DNA from: Micropterix aruncella
Lineage: Eukaryota; Arthropoda; Insecta; Lepidoptera; Micropterigidae
Direction of reading: 5' to 3'
Assembly: GCA_944548615.1 (NCBI GenBank)
Contig: OX155952.1
Location: 29,227,458 to 29,291,457 of the forward strand
DNA length: 64,000 bases
Shown: in pieces, positions 12,231 through 24,997 of the stretch
Layout: the number at the start of each line of letters is the position of its first letter
How positions within the stretch are numbered: the stretch's first letter is position 1
Notes under the pieces: model-generated
What the model saw: only the letters and a program-made list of their open reading frames with translations
What the model was told of the DNA's origin: nothing
Databases searched by the model: none
Made by a program: the position numbers and the translations under genes

Positions 12231-12646
12231 AGGCCATTAAGACCCAGTTGTATAGCTGCTCCGACCAACTGCTCTTGAAACGACCATTCGGCCACCCGAT
12301 CCCGGGTGAAGGGCCGGGCAAAGGATGCCGTGGTCCGCGATGGATTCGGTAGACACCGTATCACAGTACGGATTCGGTAGACTACGTAAGGGAGAGGACC
12401 GCGCAAGCGACCTCGATCCTGTAACCAGTCAGGAAGTATCCTGAAGGTTAATTACAGACGGAGATATCCTTCCAAACTGGTAGTCAGGGGGCGAGGCTGC
12501 CCGCTGGCGCCTCACCGTAAGGCGTTGGCCTCTGACGGGATAGTGGCGTAACTAGACATTTGATTGTTTTTTGTCCCAAGTCTTCTGCGCTCACCTTGCG
12601 GGAGGCTGAGGTGACGGGTTCGCCCGTTGTAGTTGACAGCTCTAGT
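12231..12646 (-). mobile_element. Family B retroposon, 3'-truncated copy
   Basis: Reverse-orientation copy from the 5' terminus (…GACAGCTCTAGT near 12,646) back to CAACTGCTCTTGAAACGACC at about 12,251. The 34.99-kb and 37.32-kb copies stop at the same internal point, which suggests a shared shorter subfamily rather than random truncation. Confidence 0.65.
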
Positions 12647-13690
12647 TGTATGACATTCTTAAACATCCATGGGTCATCTGACTTCGACAGTAACATATCG
12701 GATTCGACACTAAAAACAAGTAGCTGAAACGTTTTTAATTCTTTAATTTCCATGAAGGTTGGCTGTAAGAGATGCGCAATAAAGAATTTCTCTCTATCTA
12801 TATATCTACTTAACTCACTGTGCTGGGCCAAAAGATCCGCTTACGACTTACGGTACTCGCGAATCCTGTACTGTACAGGAAAGTTGAAATTCTGATGTAA
12901 GATCTCTTAGCACGTACAGTATTTGGGTTAAAAAGGATTCCAAACCGCGCAAGAATGCTCAAGGACTGGACGCACTAAGGCCTTGTACACCAGAAGTAAT
13001 AAGTCTGAGTGAATAAACTTTCTAATAGAAATTTTAAATCTAGAAAGATAAATCCCATAGATTTGAACGCTTTTTTATGTATATTTTCAATTTGCATGTG
13101 AAAGTGGAGGATTACCAAAGATGCACAATAAATGCTGATAACTACTACTAAAATATCTCCGTTCTCTGTTGCTGTATCTCCAGGACCCAACTGTTAATGT
13201 GTTTGACCTCGTTGGATCGCCGCATGACTGACTTCGTTCCATATAATCGAATAAAGCATAAACGACCGAGTGATCTTGAATTCAGTCGCCGCTTGGTTAG
13301 ATCGCATCGACTCGGTTATTGCTGTAATATCAAGTTTTTTTTGCTTATTAATGCGGAAGTATCAAAAATTACTGCGCGACGGATTTTTTCGACTAAACTT
13401 AGTGGAAACATTACAATGTTGAATCATTTAAGTTTAATTTCTATACGGATAATTAGATAAAAGTATAAGGTGCATTTCGGTTAAAATGCCATTTCGTAAA
13501 AATCCTATACCACAATACCACAAAAATTGTGTGTGAAAGTCTATGAAAATGTTAACAAATGCTTTTGCTCGTCTCACATTTTCACCTATTTTCCTCCGAA
13601 CGCAACTCTAATCTCAAAGGCGAAAAGTTAAAGAACATGTGAATGAATAAAAACCACCTCAGAATGACTGGTTTTTACTTTCCCTGCCTA
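12647..13690. other. Spacer, no recognised gene
   Basis: Contains short AT-rich open frames without recognisable motifs. No conserved repeat could be defined except the run into repeat A at its right edge. Confidence 0.4.
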
Positions 13691-14260
13691 CCAACCGCCT
13701 AAGAGGGAAAGTATTGTGAACGCGCTAAAAAAATCGAGATGAAGACAGAAATATCCATTTTGAGCCCCCCTGACACGATTAAGATCATTTCTAGATTGAA
13801 GTCTATCTGTGTGTCTGTCTGGGTTCGTGTATAACGCCTAAACGCTTAATCCGAATAAGCTGAATTTTGGCATGCAGGCATCATTTGGTCATGTTAAGAA
13901 ATCTAAAGGTTGTGGTTGAAAACGGTCCACCAGGCGGCGCAGTAGTCATATGTCAATGTCGAATTATTGGATTTATATATTTGAAATTTGGTACACAGAT
14001 GCTTTGTAGGGCCGAAATCACATTGTGAAATTTTGGTTGGAATATTTCATATACAAGCTGCACTAATAATATATAAATTCCACCATACATTTTTATCAGC
14101 TCAAGCTGCGAGGTTCGTTTCTCGGCTAAGGGCCAATAGATGGAACGTATTCGTCCGCCGGCAGAGAGAGGGCGCTCATATATTTTATTTATGAAATTAA
14201 TATTCAGAGAAAATCTTGGGGTGGCACAACCGTTTTTTTTAGTAATCTACCATATTCAGC
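13690..14260 (+). repeat. Interspersed repeat A, longest copy
   Basis: Recognised by landmarks shared with copies at 25.9, 28.5, 43.7 (reversed) and 62.4 kb: gggaaagtattgtgaacgcg, ttggcatgcaggcatcat, aacggtccaccag, gaaatttggtacacagatgc, a ccagaaagcgcc-like block and tttatttatgaaattaatat. No conserved protein is shared. It is probably a non-autonomous repeat or an untranslated part of a larger element. Confidence 0.6.
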
Positions 14261-16700
14261 CATTTTTGAGCGAGATCCTTCACTTGTATAGAGAAAAATA
14301 TGAAATAATAAATCACCCGTGAATATCGTAAACGCGCTCAATTGGCGTTTACGTCGGGAGAACGCGCCGCGAGCTCGACGAAGATCGCGTATCCATCAAC
14401 ATACATATTATTATTATTAAGCTCGCTACAGTGTCACAGAATAAAAAAGAGTCTGAACAGAACTGACACTCGCCGCCTCCGGCCCACTACAAAATTGCAT
14501 ATTTTTCATATACATGGGTATATTTTTTGCCCATGTATTTGAAGCAGTAGTTCTATACATCAAGCTATACAAGAAAATTGTAGTTTTTGTCTCTCGATTT
14601 TAGGAGATTTTTTGTACCATAGTAGGTTTTATTAATGGACATAAAAATGGAGTTGAAAGTCTGAGTCAATCAGTTTGGAAAATAGAATAAAAAAACATGA
14701 TTTCGATTTTTTTGCAAGAGCTACTTAACAGAATTGAGATCTATCCTATGTAAAAGAATTTATAGTTGCAAAGAAAATCAAAATCAAATCTTACATCAAA
14801 CTAAAGAATAACATTAAAAAGGAAATGTTTTTTTGATTTTGCCTTTTTTTGACAAACTAGTTTATTTATTTATTTTATTTTCGGGAAACATACATCGCTT
14901 TATTAATTATTACTAAATGTTCTAATACAGTGTTTCGCTGGCCGATTAATTGTTTCCTACACTATTTTCTTATACGGTAAATCAAAAGTTGCATTGCACT
15001 AAATTAAATTAAATTTAATTACAACGAACTATTGCAGGATAGGAAAGGAGAGGGATGGATGTAGGATAGGATATAGGTATTCAAATTATACTCTTTGCTA
15101 TTCTCATTTTCGCTCCGAGTGTTATAAAACAATTTGTATGCTCACTATATAATCACTTCCTAGACGCCTAGTGAGCTAAGGACAGCCTCGCTAAATTAAG
15201 GTTGATTCAAGTAAAAAATGTCGATATCTTCGAATCGACTATTATATGTGGTCATCAAGCGGTGCATAACAGTTTTGGGCGTAACTAGTGTTCACACGAG
15301 GGATTTCGAACGTACGAGGAGAGCGAACCCTTCGTGGCGAGTTTTTAGATATTTGGATATGATACATGAAAAAACTGAATTCGGTTACCGAGGAAAAGCG
15401 TTTTTTGTTCAACTTTCAGAAAGTATTTTTTTCTTCGATAACAAAGCCCTAAATAAAATTAAACAAACTTGTAAATGAGTTTCGACTCGGTCGCTTATAT
15501 AGAATATTGTTTTATGAACAAAAACTACCTGATATCCAAAGCAATTTTTTTGTTGAAATAATGACTCGTCCGGTACTCACCAGTTAAAACTAACCCTGTA
15601 TCATGTAGGTACGTACATATAACATTTTATGCGCGGATTTCTAAATTCTCTGTAAAAATAATTTGAGAGCTAGTACCATTTATAAACGCCATACTGAATA
15701 ACGCCATACGCTTTCAAATGATTATAATGCGTAAACATGAGGTATACAATCCTTATCATAGGCTTCTGTTATTATGTATATTTTATTATATTATGTGTAT
15801 GTATTACCTATTAGATAGGTACTTGGATGTATTGTAAATTTGCTGCCACTTCAACTGGTTTTTATTGGATTTTTTGGGATTAAGTGCATTATCTAATCAG
15901 TCCTATTATTTATATTTAACTAGCGCCTATAGAGTTTAGTCGGTGTATACCTATATTAGAAAAAATGACGCACGTCAAACGTTTTACGCTTTGTGTTTGT
16001 TTTAAAATAATGATTAGATAATCGTTCTGTTATTGAACATGTATAAGATCGTGGAAAAGATATGACTTTTATATACCTAGCCTTTAAAAATATTTAATTA
16101 CCTGATTATATACTTATTTTATATAGATCAAGAAAGTAGGCAGAGAGAAAAGTACGCCTTGAAAATAAGATCAGATAAAAGGATTATTATAATATTTTAA
16201 ATAAATTTAATTAAAGTTTTCTTGTATTTGAAAGTTTTTTAAAACTTTAAATTATTAACCGTAAGCGGAAGCAATATAATTACCGGTTATGAAACGTTCA
16301 CGGACTGCGATATCTTTATATTTTTTTATTTTTTTTCGGTGTATGCTCGGTCAATAATTGCAATTATATCAGTTCCTTTTTCGAGCACCATCTAAGTAAA
16401 TTATATCCAATATAATAAACAAGGTATGTTTTCTTTCGACACTGTAAAAACGATTTTTGCGTACATAAAAAGTGGAGACAAAAGTTATATCAAGCGAATT
16501 GGTTTTTCCCAAGGAAGGGTCCCATGAATAATTCATTAGTGTGCATTCATAATTATCCATTTATTAGCAAACTAATTTCGCGTCGATTTATTTTTGACAT
16601 AATGTCGCGCGTGGGTGTTTGAAAGAGATAAATATATTCTGTTTTTTTGAGCTGCTTCCGGATTACGAATGTTTCCAGTTTCTCAGCGTTAAAAACGTAT
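14261..16700. other. AT-rich region with a LINE-tail-like block
   Basis: No gene recognised. At 14,862-14,900 a tttatttatttattttattt stretch followed by cgggaaacatacat resembles the reversed 3' tail of a LINE. A similar block lies at 50,462-50,510. Confidence 0.35.
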
Positions 16701-17003
16701 TAAACTATATACTACACTGACCCAATTCGTACAGCTGGCAATGTTTTGAAAAAGAAGATAAACTTCTCATTCTCTTTCAATCACCTAGATACCTGTCTGA
16801 GGTGCACGATAGAGACAAATATACAGCGAAAATATGCCGCTGCGCCCCTTCGTTGTAGGCTTTGATAACCTTGCTGACTTAAAAAATTAAGCATTTGACA
16901 GCGACAAACAAAAATCGTAACTGGCAACGCTCGGTCACGTAATTGGCGGAGCTACCTGTCACAGTCAGCAGCGCCGCGAAGAAGTCAAGCAGGTGGCAGC
17001 TAC

Positions 17004-17040
17004 CGGATGTTTGTTGACCTTACGGATCAACAAACATCCG
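17004..17040. repeat. Perfect 14-bp hairpin
   Basis: Arms cggatgtttgttga (17,004-17,017) and tcaacaaacatccg (17,027-17,040) are exact reverse complements around a 9-nt spacer. Each arm contains tgtttgtt, a forkhead-type core. It could be a regulatory palindrome or a scar of a small inverted-repeat element. Confidence 0.7.
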
Positions 17041-17054
17041 CTCACTCAACAAGG

Positions 17055-17110
17055 CTAACTCATAAACTAATCGGGTCATAATGGCCAGCTGCACTGGGCC
17101 CGTTAGCGCC
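17055..17110 (+). repeat. Family B 3'-end scrap
   Basis: The phrase gggtcataatggccagctgcactgggcccgtt resembles the 3' end of family B (gggtc..cgtggccaactc..gggccc) and is closest to the reversed 25.0-kb copy. Confidence 0.4.
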
Positions 17111-17639
17111 CAGCAGTCATACACAGTCAGATGGCAGCCACGCGCCGCACTGACACGGTTGCCTAATCAGTGGCGTCGACATGCACCTGCAAGCCTGTAC
17201 GGTATTTTGCATCGTCGCTTATTTTTACTTACGTCAGGGCCAACAGGTCCCGAAAAAGTATGTACATGAGTACGGGTGCGTTTATAGAAAGACATTGGTT
17301 ATTGAACTTCAAAATGAGTTTATTATCCTGTTTTGGATTGGCCAATAAACTTAAATCAAAATACAGCTTCAGTCATAGCAATAAGCCCGTTATGACTGGG
17401 CTTATTGTCTAGTTATTAACAATATGTAGAACAAGTTCGTATACGTTTCAGGAAAAACTTTTTTTTTATGGAGCAAATGTTGCCAGGATATTTTTACTAA
17501 TTAAATAAATCTTACTGCAAAAATAAAAATGTATAATTATTGTGCACATGCACCAAACCGGTTATAAATTATCGAACCAAACAGTGCCTTCAATTGTTAT
17601 TATTATAAGCAGCCGATTGGTAGAATACTGGAAGTCACT

Positions 17640-17960
17640 TATCGCATTCTGTGAAATGAAATCGTTTTGACCGTCTTGCAGTCACGTTCTTGCGTCGCCT
17701 ACACGTGTCTCATCGTGGGTGTGTGCGTGCGGCGCAATTCACAGACAAGGCCGAGCCTCCAGTTGGCGAGCGCCGATTGGTCGACGCGGCGAGCGGGCCC
17801 CCAGCTCTAACCATCAATGTGTGGGTGCGTTGTGACGTCACACTTTGCTAAAGGCAGTTTTTAAGGTCTCAGCGACACACTTGGAATATTTGCATAATAA
17901 GCTGTAAATAACAGACAAATTAGGCAACCGGATTGCCAACAATTGAAGCGAATTAGAGGC
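17640..17960. promoter_or_regulatory. Candidate promoter/enhancer: GC-rich patch with CRE and CCAAT-like sites
   Basis: A locally GC-richer patch in AT-rich DNA. It has the full palindromic cAMP-response core TGACGTCA (17,832-17,839, in gtgtgacgtcacac context), an inverted CCAAT in gccgattggtcgac (about 17,772), and an octamer-like atttgcataat (about 17,888). No exon is recognised on either side, so it could be the 5' end of a gene whose body lies outside the window, or a decayed repeat. Direction is undetermined. Confidence 0.35.
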
Positions 17961-17999
17961 AAATCAGCTGTTTTAAACTGACGCAAGCACCAAATACAG

Positions 18000-18780
18000 A
18001 ATATGTTACGTCAGGTACTTAAGAATCTTCGTAAAAATGTATTTTTAACTTTAAAATAAACGGCTGACCTTCAGATTTAAATACAGCTGAAACAATCAAT
18101 TTTCCTAAAAAAACAGCTGTCTTATCTATTGAGGTCAAACCGAAAAGCATTAACAACGGCCTTAATAAATTTCCTTGAGACGAAGATTTTGACTTAAGCA
18201 AATAAAAAAAGGAGAGAAATACGGCGTCGTAAAAATGATACATACGAGTATATCATATTGTTTTTATATTAAAATTTGTTTGGCATACTTATTTTTTTTT
18301 TCAACTTGCCCCTTAAAAATAGACAATGTTTAGGAAACATTATTTTTGATAATATATTGTGAGACTATTCATATTTATATTTGCCTAATTTAAACCACCA
18401 AGAAAAAAGAGTCTGCAAAATAGATTTTAATTGATAAAATAGACTTTTAGCCCTGTTAATATTTTCCCAGTATTTATGATTGTTTTTTGTTTACTTTGAA
18501 TATCATTTTGATTTCTTCGAACGAATTCAATCAGACTTGTTATATTCTTAGGTAATTCGATTATATGAGTATTTTTGATTGTAATATTTTGTCCATTAGA
18601 GTGGTTCATAGTAATGTTGTTTCTTTTTTTATATAATTTAGTATGAAAATAAGATATTTTAATTATTACTGCTAGGAGTATGATGAACTATAAATAAAAC
18701 TACAAATTCACCAAGTTGCGAGTTTCCAAAAAATGGTCAGATACCTGTTTTCTTCGAAATATTATATAATCTATATACAG
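18000..18780. other. AT-rich sequence, nothing recognised
   Basis: Only chance-like short frames are present. No repeat could be matched. Confidence 0.4.
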
Positions 18781-18799
18781 GCGGAGTTGTTTAAAAAGA

Positions 18800-19080
18800 G
18801 CCAAACTTGGAAGGACCGTACGAGAAGGGAATGAAAGCTGAATCGCAAGTTAGAAGTCCAATTTAAAATAGCGGCTATATTAAGACTGATTTCTTGGCTC
18901 ACATCAAAACTCCTGTCTGGTCGCAATAAACGTAGCGGTCGAATAGATCGACTGCAGCCAGTAAAATGGAGCGATGACCTCCGCTGAATTGCTGGTCCTC
19001 AGTCTATGAGGAGAGCTGGTGGCAGAGGAGAGTGGCGTCTACCTCACCCATAGTTGGAAGTCTATAAGGCTGATAAGGAA
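18800..19080 (+). mobile_element. LINE C-terminal remnant (KWSDDLR type)
   Basis: A broken frame reads RSGRIDRLQPVKWSDDLR, a stop, then IAGPQSMRRAGGRGEWRLP. This resembles the end of endonuclease-reverse transcriptase proteins of RTE/CR1-like LINEs, usually GRPxxRWSDDLxxxAGxxWxRxAxDRxxWxxxxE. It is short and interrupted, and no family is assigned. Confidence 0.5.
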
Positions 19081-19119
19081 TATGACTGTGTCTTGAGTTT
19101 GTGGATCTTGGGCGTTATG

Positions 19120-19620
19120 GCCGTTTTGTTTGTTGGTTGGTCCAACTCATGACAACTCCTACCCAACAGCCTCTTTGAAAAGAGGAAACCTCGGTCGGCT
19201 CTTGACGGGTGTGCAGATTCTGTGCAACCGGAAGAAGCTGGGTAGATTCTGACCTCTTATCACCTATCCTTAGAAAAGGCCCATTGGTCACCCGATTCCG
19301 AGCGGCATTGTCGGGCAAAGAGCTTCCATGGACCCGCGAAAACTACGCTTTACAAGAGGTAAAAACCCGCGTGAGCGACTTCGAACTGCAACCAGACTAG
19401 GGCGGGGGAATACGTCCAAATCTGGTAGGCAGCGCGTAAGGGTTCCTTCCTCGTACTTTGCGATCTGGTGTTGGATTCTGCCGGGCCGTGAAGAAACTAG
19501 ATGGCAGGTTGTTTTTGCCAACTTACCAAGACTTTGCGATACGTTATAAAGGTAGATGTCATTAGGGCATCTTAGGGGTCTTAGTAAACTACGTTTCCAG
19601 ACTCTCCCGATAATCCGTTA
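19120..19620 (-). mobile_element. Strongly diverged family B copy
   Basis: The order of landmarks matches reversed family B: ttggtccaactcatgacaac, then ggtcacccgattccgagcgg, cgggcaaag, gcgtgagcgacttcgaactg, caaccag. The sequence between them is much changed. Confidence 0.5.
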
Positions 19621-19630
19621 GATACATCAC

Positions 19631-19910
19631 GGCCCGGTGACATAGTGGTTAGGTCGCCTGATCTTACAGTGTAAGGTTCCGGGTTCGATTCCCGGCTGGG
19701 TCACCATTTTCCGTTGGGATAAAATTAACGGAATTGCATTTTCAATTCTGTCGATCGAATGCAATAACAAGACACACACCACATGTTACACGCACACATA
19801 CATATAAACACTTCATAGTAGAGTTGATTGTAAGAGATTGCCCTATCATAACAAACCCGCCTATTGTGAAATGTCACAATATAGAGTATAAACAATCAAA
19901 CAAGTGATTT
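19631..19910 (+). repeat. tRNA-derived SINE, copy 2 (best preserved)
   Basis: The head at 19,631-19,705 looks like a tRNA, with an A-box-like tagtggttaggtc and the B-box GGTTCGATTCC. The body (ccgttgggataaaatt, cgatcgaatgcaat, gttacacgcacac) matches the copies at 2.7 and 40.1 kb. The tail, with gggcgggtt-type and tattgtgaaat phrases, recurs at 36.35 kb. A tRNA finder would probably flag the head, but it is SINE sequence. Confidence 0.8.
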
Positions 19911-19999
19911 GCAGAAAACACTGCCCAGAGCCATTGGGAATCTTTTCATTTAATTCACTTATTCGAAGAGGCTCCCGGATGAGATATGGACCATTAGTT

Positions 20000-20790
20000 G
20001 GACCAACCACAAAACAAGCTGGCTTTGCGGTTTAAGCTGCATGGAGTCATTAAGCTCCCGTAAATGTAAGTTGAATTGAAAACAAAATATTTGGATCGAA
20101 AAAATCATATCAAAATAAAATCTTGTGCCTCAGTAACGACGCCATCGCTGGCGTGACGCCGCGTGGCGTGGCGCCGCTGTTCTACTCCAATACAACTGCA
20201 TTCGCTATCGGTTAAGTTTCTTCAAATCAAAACTTGTATGCATATTCAAATGTGTGGGTGTGTTCGCGCCGTATCTGATGTAATAATGGCGTATGTTACT
20301 AATAAATGACTGCGGAGGCCAAACAGTGTTTTTAACATACAACGTCATTGAATGAAGCGGGGCTGAAATTGTCTCGCTGACACACCTCCATGATACGTGT
20401 TTATTCAACGACTTAAAAAAAACCGTGACAAATTACGATAACGTTTCCTACGTCATTTTATACGGTGCAGCAAATAAGGTCGATGAAACATTAGCCTCAA
20501 TGTCATACCCTCCCAAATTTTGTGGTTTGGCCTTTCCACTCGCATACATAAAGGACAACGATGTTTTTATTGTTTCTGTTGTGGAACGTAAAGGAAATCG
20601 ATAGCGATTCCGTCTATTAATATATTATGCTAAATAGAGCTAACGAATTGCAATATGAAGAAGGAAGTAACCTATTCTTATTTTTCAATGAAAATTAAAA
20701 TTCGGTTCATATCATTGCCAAAGTGGCATTTGAGAGAACATAAAAACAAAATTAAAGATAACTGGAAAACCATATTTTCTGGACACATAC
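20000..20790. other. Spacer, no recognised gene
   Basis: Includes a GC-rich gcgtgacgccgcgtggcgtggcgccgc stretch near 20,150. Nothing codes recognisably. Confidence 0.35.
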
Positions 20791-20814
20791 ATTTAAATCA
20801 TATGAATATTGAAA

Positions 20815-21014
20815 TCGAATACTATCGCGATTGTTTGACAGTACAATAAAGATAAAAAATGAATTTTCCGCGTAAACTTTGTAACACCCGATGTTTCGGT
20901 GATGTTGCATTCGCCGTTGTCTAGCGTAGACTGTCTATCCTGGACAACGGCGATTGTAACATCGCCGGAAACGTCGGATGGTACAATCTTCACACGGTAA
21001 ATTCGTTTTTTATC
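20815..21014. repeat. Fold-back repeat E, copy 1
   Basis: A long imperfect inverted repeat. Outer ends gcgtaaactttgta and tcttcacacggtaaattcg pair, and inner arms gttgcattcgccgttgtc and gacaacggcgattgtaac pair, with cgtttcgg-type motifs between. A conserved actatcgcgattgttt sits just outside. Sister copies are at 32.7 and 49.7 kb. Confidence 0.7.
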
Positions 21015-21610
21015 CTACTTATCATATGAATGTGGCTACAGCAGCCTTAAAAAAAACCAAAAAACGGGTCGATTGCCTTGTGATATCACAGCCGTATACT
21101 AGAATCAACTGTTAAATCATGGCGACTCGCAGAGATATTCACGTTATTCTGATGGAATTTCTTCGTGCCTGACGCTAATTCAGAGAATGACATGTTGTCT
21201 ATCTTCTCTTAATATTTCTTCTCTTAATTCTAATTATATTTCACATTAAATATCATCACAAATTAACTGTTGAAAATGATTGGCCTTGATGCATCATAAA
21301 GAATGCTTGAGCGATTTCAAAATTTCTGTGTTTTTATGGTACGCCAACTTGATAGCACAATGACATGATCAAAACAATCAAAAATAATAATTGGCAAGAA
21401 GTGTTTGTGATGATGTATCGGTTGCGAATAATTGACCTTGTAGCAATAGGGTACTTTGTCAATCAAAGAAATATCTGCAATGATTATATGAGCGTTATTA
21501 AAATGTAATGTCTATTTAGAATAAATAGTAAAAAACATTAGAAACGTAATAGATCTGTAGAATTGGACTAGAATACACCTTTAGTAACAAACTTTTTACA
21601 AAAATTAACG
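21015..21610. other. AT-rich spacer, nothing recognised
   Basis: No supported gene or repeat. Confidence 0.35.
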
Positions 21611-21614
21611 TTAG

Positions 21615-22045
21615 TCGTTTTTTACACTACCGTCCAACAGAAAAGGAAAGTTGTAATGTGTTCAGGGTTCATATATGTATATTTTACTCGTTTTTTACAC
21701 GATCGTCCAATAAAAAAGGAGTTGCTATCTATTCAGGGTTCATCTATATATGTTTTCCGTTTCTTTATTCTACCATATCTTCTAAACGCTCGATCTGATT
21801 TAGAAGTATTTGGTATTGTTAGAATCGTTGTGTCATCCTGAGTATCCTTAACTATCCAAATATACCTTAACTGTTCAAATATCATATAAAAGTTATAATG
21901 TAATAGTATCGGCAATAAATAGTTGCCTAAATGTTCAAATGTCCATAAATGAATATAAATATTTAGTGTTTCGTGTCAAATGAAAGGGCTGATTGAGTAC
22001 CTACATTCCGAAAATATGGATAAATACATGAACCCCAAATATATC
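21615..22045 (-). repeat. Interspersed repeat D, reversed copy
   Basis: Reverse-orientation counterpart of 4.1-4.7 kb, sharing cgtttttta-cac-g(a/t)-ccgtccaa, cttctaaacgctcgatctga and tcatttgaca phrases. The left edge holds two tandem ~73-bp units, both with cgttttttacac and ttcagggttcat. Confidence 0.65.
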
Positions 22046-22049
22046 GTAA

Positions 22050-22905
22050 AAAAACCTTAGTATAAATACTTATTAATACAATAGTTCACATTTTGTAACG
22101 ACAGTCGTGTTTTTATTCATTTTAATATACTTACTTCTTATATATTATAATTTCATTTCATTTAAAATTAACAATAATCTACAGTTAAAGGGACAACATG
22201 TACAATTAAAATGTCATAGACAAAAACCCAGTTGCTAAAAAAACACATATAGTGATAAAAATGTTGCCAGTAATCCTAACTTAATGTCGCCTAACTAGGC
22301 AATAGCCTGTTTTAAGGCTTACGTTTTTTTTGTAAATATGTGTATAACCTATATAAAAACCATGTAAGAAAAGAACGTTTATTTGAAAGAATGTATACAC
22401 TAACAATTAATCCTTATTAGCTGGACTATCGAAGTAAAATTGACAAGATATAGCTTCAGGAACTTCATCTTTGTATTAGTTAGGATTCAATTCCAATCGA
22501 GTCAACGCTGAATAATATGGTATCTACAAACTGCTGCAGAGAATACAATATTTATCAGACGATGCTGACGATTATTATCCATCGATCTTGATTTGATGAC
22601 TTGGAGGCATCGATGGAGTTATTTATAATAGCATTCTAATCTAAAATAGAACCGGAATCTGTTCGTTTAGATGAAAACCGGAATGTTGTGATTTGGACTT
22701 TCCCAATTTTCGATTTCCCTATGTCATTTAGGCCGAAAATGGCAACATCTCATAATCCCCACAATCGCATATATTTGACGGTTGAGCTTTGCCATTTCTG
22801 CTTTTATTTGCCTAGCATGCTTTGTCATATAAGACTAAATATCCCTTACAAAAATACAACCATGAGACACAATGACTTCTCATTGGGGTGTAGTCGCTGA
22901 TCAGG
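22050..22905. other. AT-rich sequence, nothing recognised
   Basis: No gene was recognised. Short frames lack family motifs. Confidence 0.35.
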
Positions 22906-22909
22906 AAGT

Positions 22910-23495
22910 ACTTTTAAATAATCGATTTTAACTCGTGTAAGCTAAGTTCTTCGTGGTTCACAACTTCACATACTCGCCCTATTATTCCGCGTACTACAGT
23001 TAAACTGTCCTACTTATTTGTATAATCTCTTCTCTCCGCTTTCATTCCATGGCCTTCCATTGCGCTCTCAGGAAAAACTATTACTGGCTATATGTACCTC
23101 AGCATTAATCAACTTTCATGTCTAGGTCTTTCGCAGTGCAGGTGGCCCGACTCTGGAATTCCGTGCTTTTACCGATAAGACAACTTAAAAACCTGAGCGG
23201 GTTTAAAAAATCTTTAAAGAGACATTTACTCAACTCATGAATACCCAACTCATGAATTCCACTCCTCCCTTCAATATCGAGTTGGCATACGTTACTAATC
23301 ACTTTTTAAATTTTATGCTATGATAAATATTACGTAAGTGTATTCATTTATTACTTGTAAATCAATTTACCCACATAAACCTTTAGTCACAATAAACCTG
23401 GCGGTATGGTCGGAAGATATTGCCACTTGGCAATAGGCCCACCACATTGTATTCTTTTGTGTGTGCAATAAAGCTTTTCAAACAAACAAACAAAC
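22910..23495 (+). mobile_element. LINE 3' end with (CAAA)n tail
   Basis: The plus strand reads FAVQVARLWNSVLLPIRQLK, then FKKSLKRHLLNS and a stop at about 23,240. This is the usual last segment of jockey/CR1-type LINE proteins (xxxRLWNSLPxxIRxxxxxxxFKxxLKxxLL). The 3' UTR follows, with an aataaa at about 23,466 and a tail of aaacaaacaaacaaac (about 23,478-23,495). Everything upstream is missing or decayed. Confidence 0.75.
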
Positions 23496-23499
23496 TTCC

Positions 23500-24990
23500 T
23501 GCGATTGTAAGGTATAATGTAACTATAATTGCAAATATCCTTTTTAAAAGGTTGTTTCTTAAGGAAATTTCGTCATTTTTCTTCTTATCCTTTCGAATTT
23601 TAAATCTAGGGGAGCAGATGTATAGAGTATATACAGTTGTTTTTTTTAAACCCTCAATGAATTACAGCTTATGTATTTATGTCCTATGTACATCCGTTCA
23701 AAATCTGACAGGGTTTTCGAGATTTTCGATTTACAGAGGTAAATTTTGGTACACACACGATATAATGATTCTAAACAGATTTAACTATTCGGTGTTAGTT
23801 CTTATTGTCGTGAACCAGACAATGTGATTCTAAACAAAAAAGCAAACAAAAAAGTCTTATTTTTTCGGACTTCTTATTGAAAAAATATTGGAAGTAGGTA
23901 ATTTTAGTTTATATGATATTATTCTACATAAAAACCCTTTGCTACCGAGAAAAAATACTGAATATCCGACAGTTGAACAAATGAAGTCTTAAATCGAAAA
24001 ACTTTTGGAATATTTTGAACGTAGGTTTTTACCTTCTACCATTAAAATAATCTTCGGTTAAAAAAACCTTAGTATCAAACACAAAAAAAAAAAATTTTTT
24101 TTGTTAGTTTTCTTGATTTGTTTTATGTACAGAATCACTCACTGGGTGCACGTAAATTAAAACTAACCCTGTATACCACACTATCTTATTCCTCTGTTCG
24201 GCAAAGAATCGACAGAAATGTAAAAAAAAACTAGTGTCTACAGCTGTAGAAAATATACATATTGGTTGAGTGCGTTTAAATTGATTTTTTTGTACAAATA
24301 AAAAATATAAAAGGAAGTAAAATAATACACTGTAACAAACTTTCAAACGCTTGGACGAGCCCCCAGAAAATAAGAATTTAAATTTTCGTCCATATATACG
24401 TTCTTGATAACACTATCGAGGTGACGATAACTAATAATAATAAATAAAGAGATTTTAATTACCTTCATGGCAAGTAAACGCTTCATCGTGGGACCAAAAA
24501 TGCTGCACTTGTGAATACTACGCGACTTGACTGCGTGTGAATTACGTCTCTTCGAAGAGTTGCGGTTACACTAAATATTGATGGCGTGTGCGATATACTT
24601 TTATTTCACTTACTGAGCTGCCTATATGTCGCGACACTGTTTTTATTAAACACGCATTTGAGAGACTTAATTCGCTTGGGTTAATTCCTTCAATAAAAAC
24701 AAATTAGGAGTAAGTCAATATTTACACGTAGATCACTTTGGATAGTAATCCTAGAGTTACATTGTCATGATTTATAAACAATGCAATTTAAGGGCCAGTA
24801 CACTGACAAAAAATATGTATGTGGGCTCTTTAAGCAACGATCTCGCTAACTGCAATAATCGCCAAACAAGAACACGCTTTCATAAAGATGCTACATCATA
24901 TTGATAACGTATGAAGCATAATGTATGAAACATGTCAAACGTCGTTGCCGAATTTGCGTTTCTGGCAGTGGTATACGTTACACACTGCAT
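23500..24990. other. AT-rich region, nothing recognised
   Basis: Includes a 135-codon open frame at 23,420-23,827 (+) that begins inside the LINE 3' UTR and shows no family motif. It is treated as chance. Confidence 0.35.
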
Positions 24991-24997
24991 GTCTGGA

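Noticed and set aside
19631..19705. tRNA gene
   Set aside because: A- and B-boxes are present, but the head is joined to the SINE body shared with 2.7 and 40.1 kb and the anticodon arm is degenerate. It is called a SINE.
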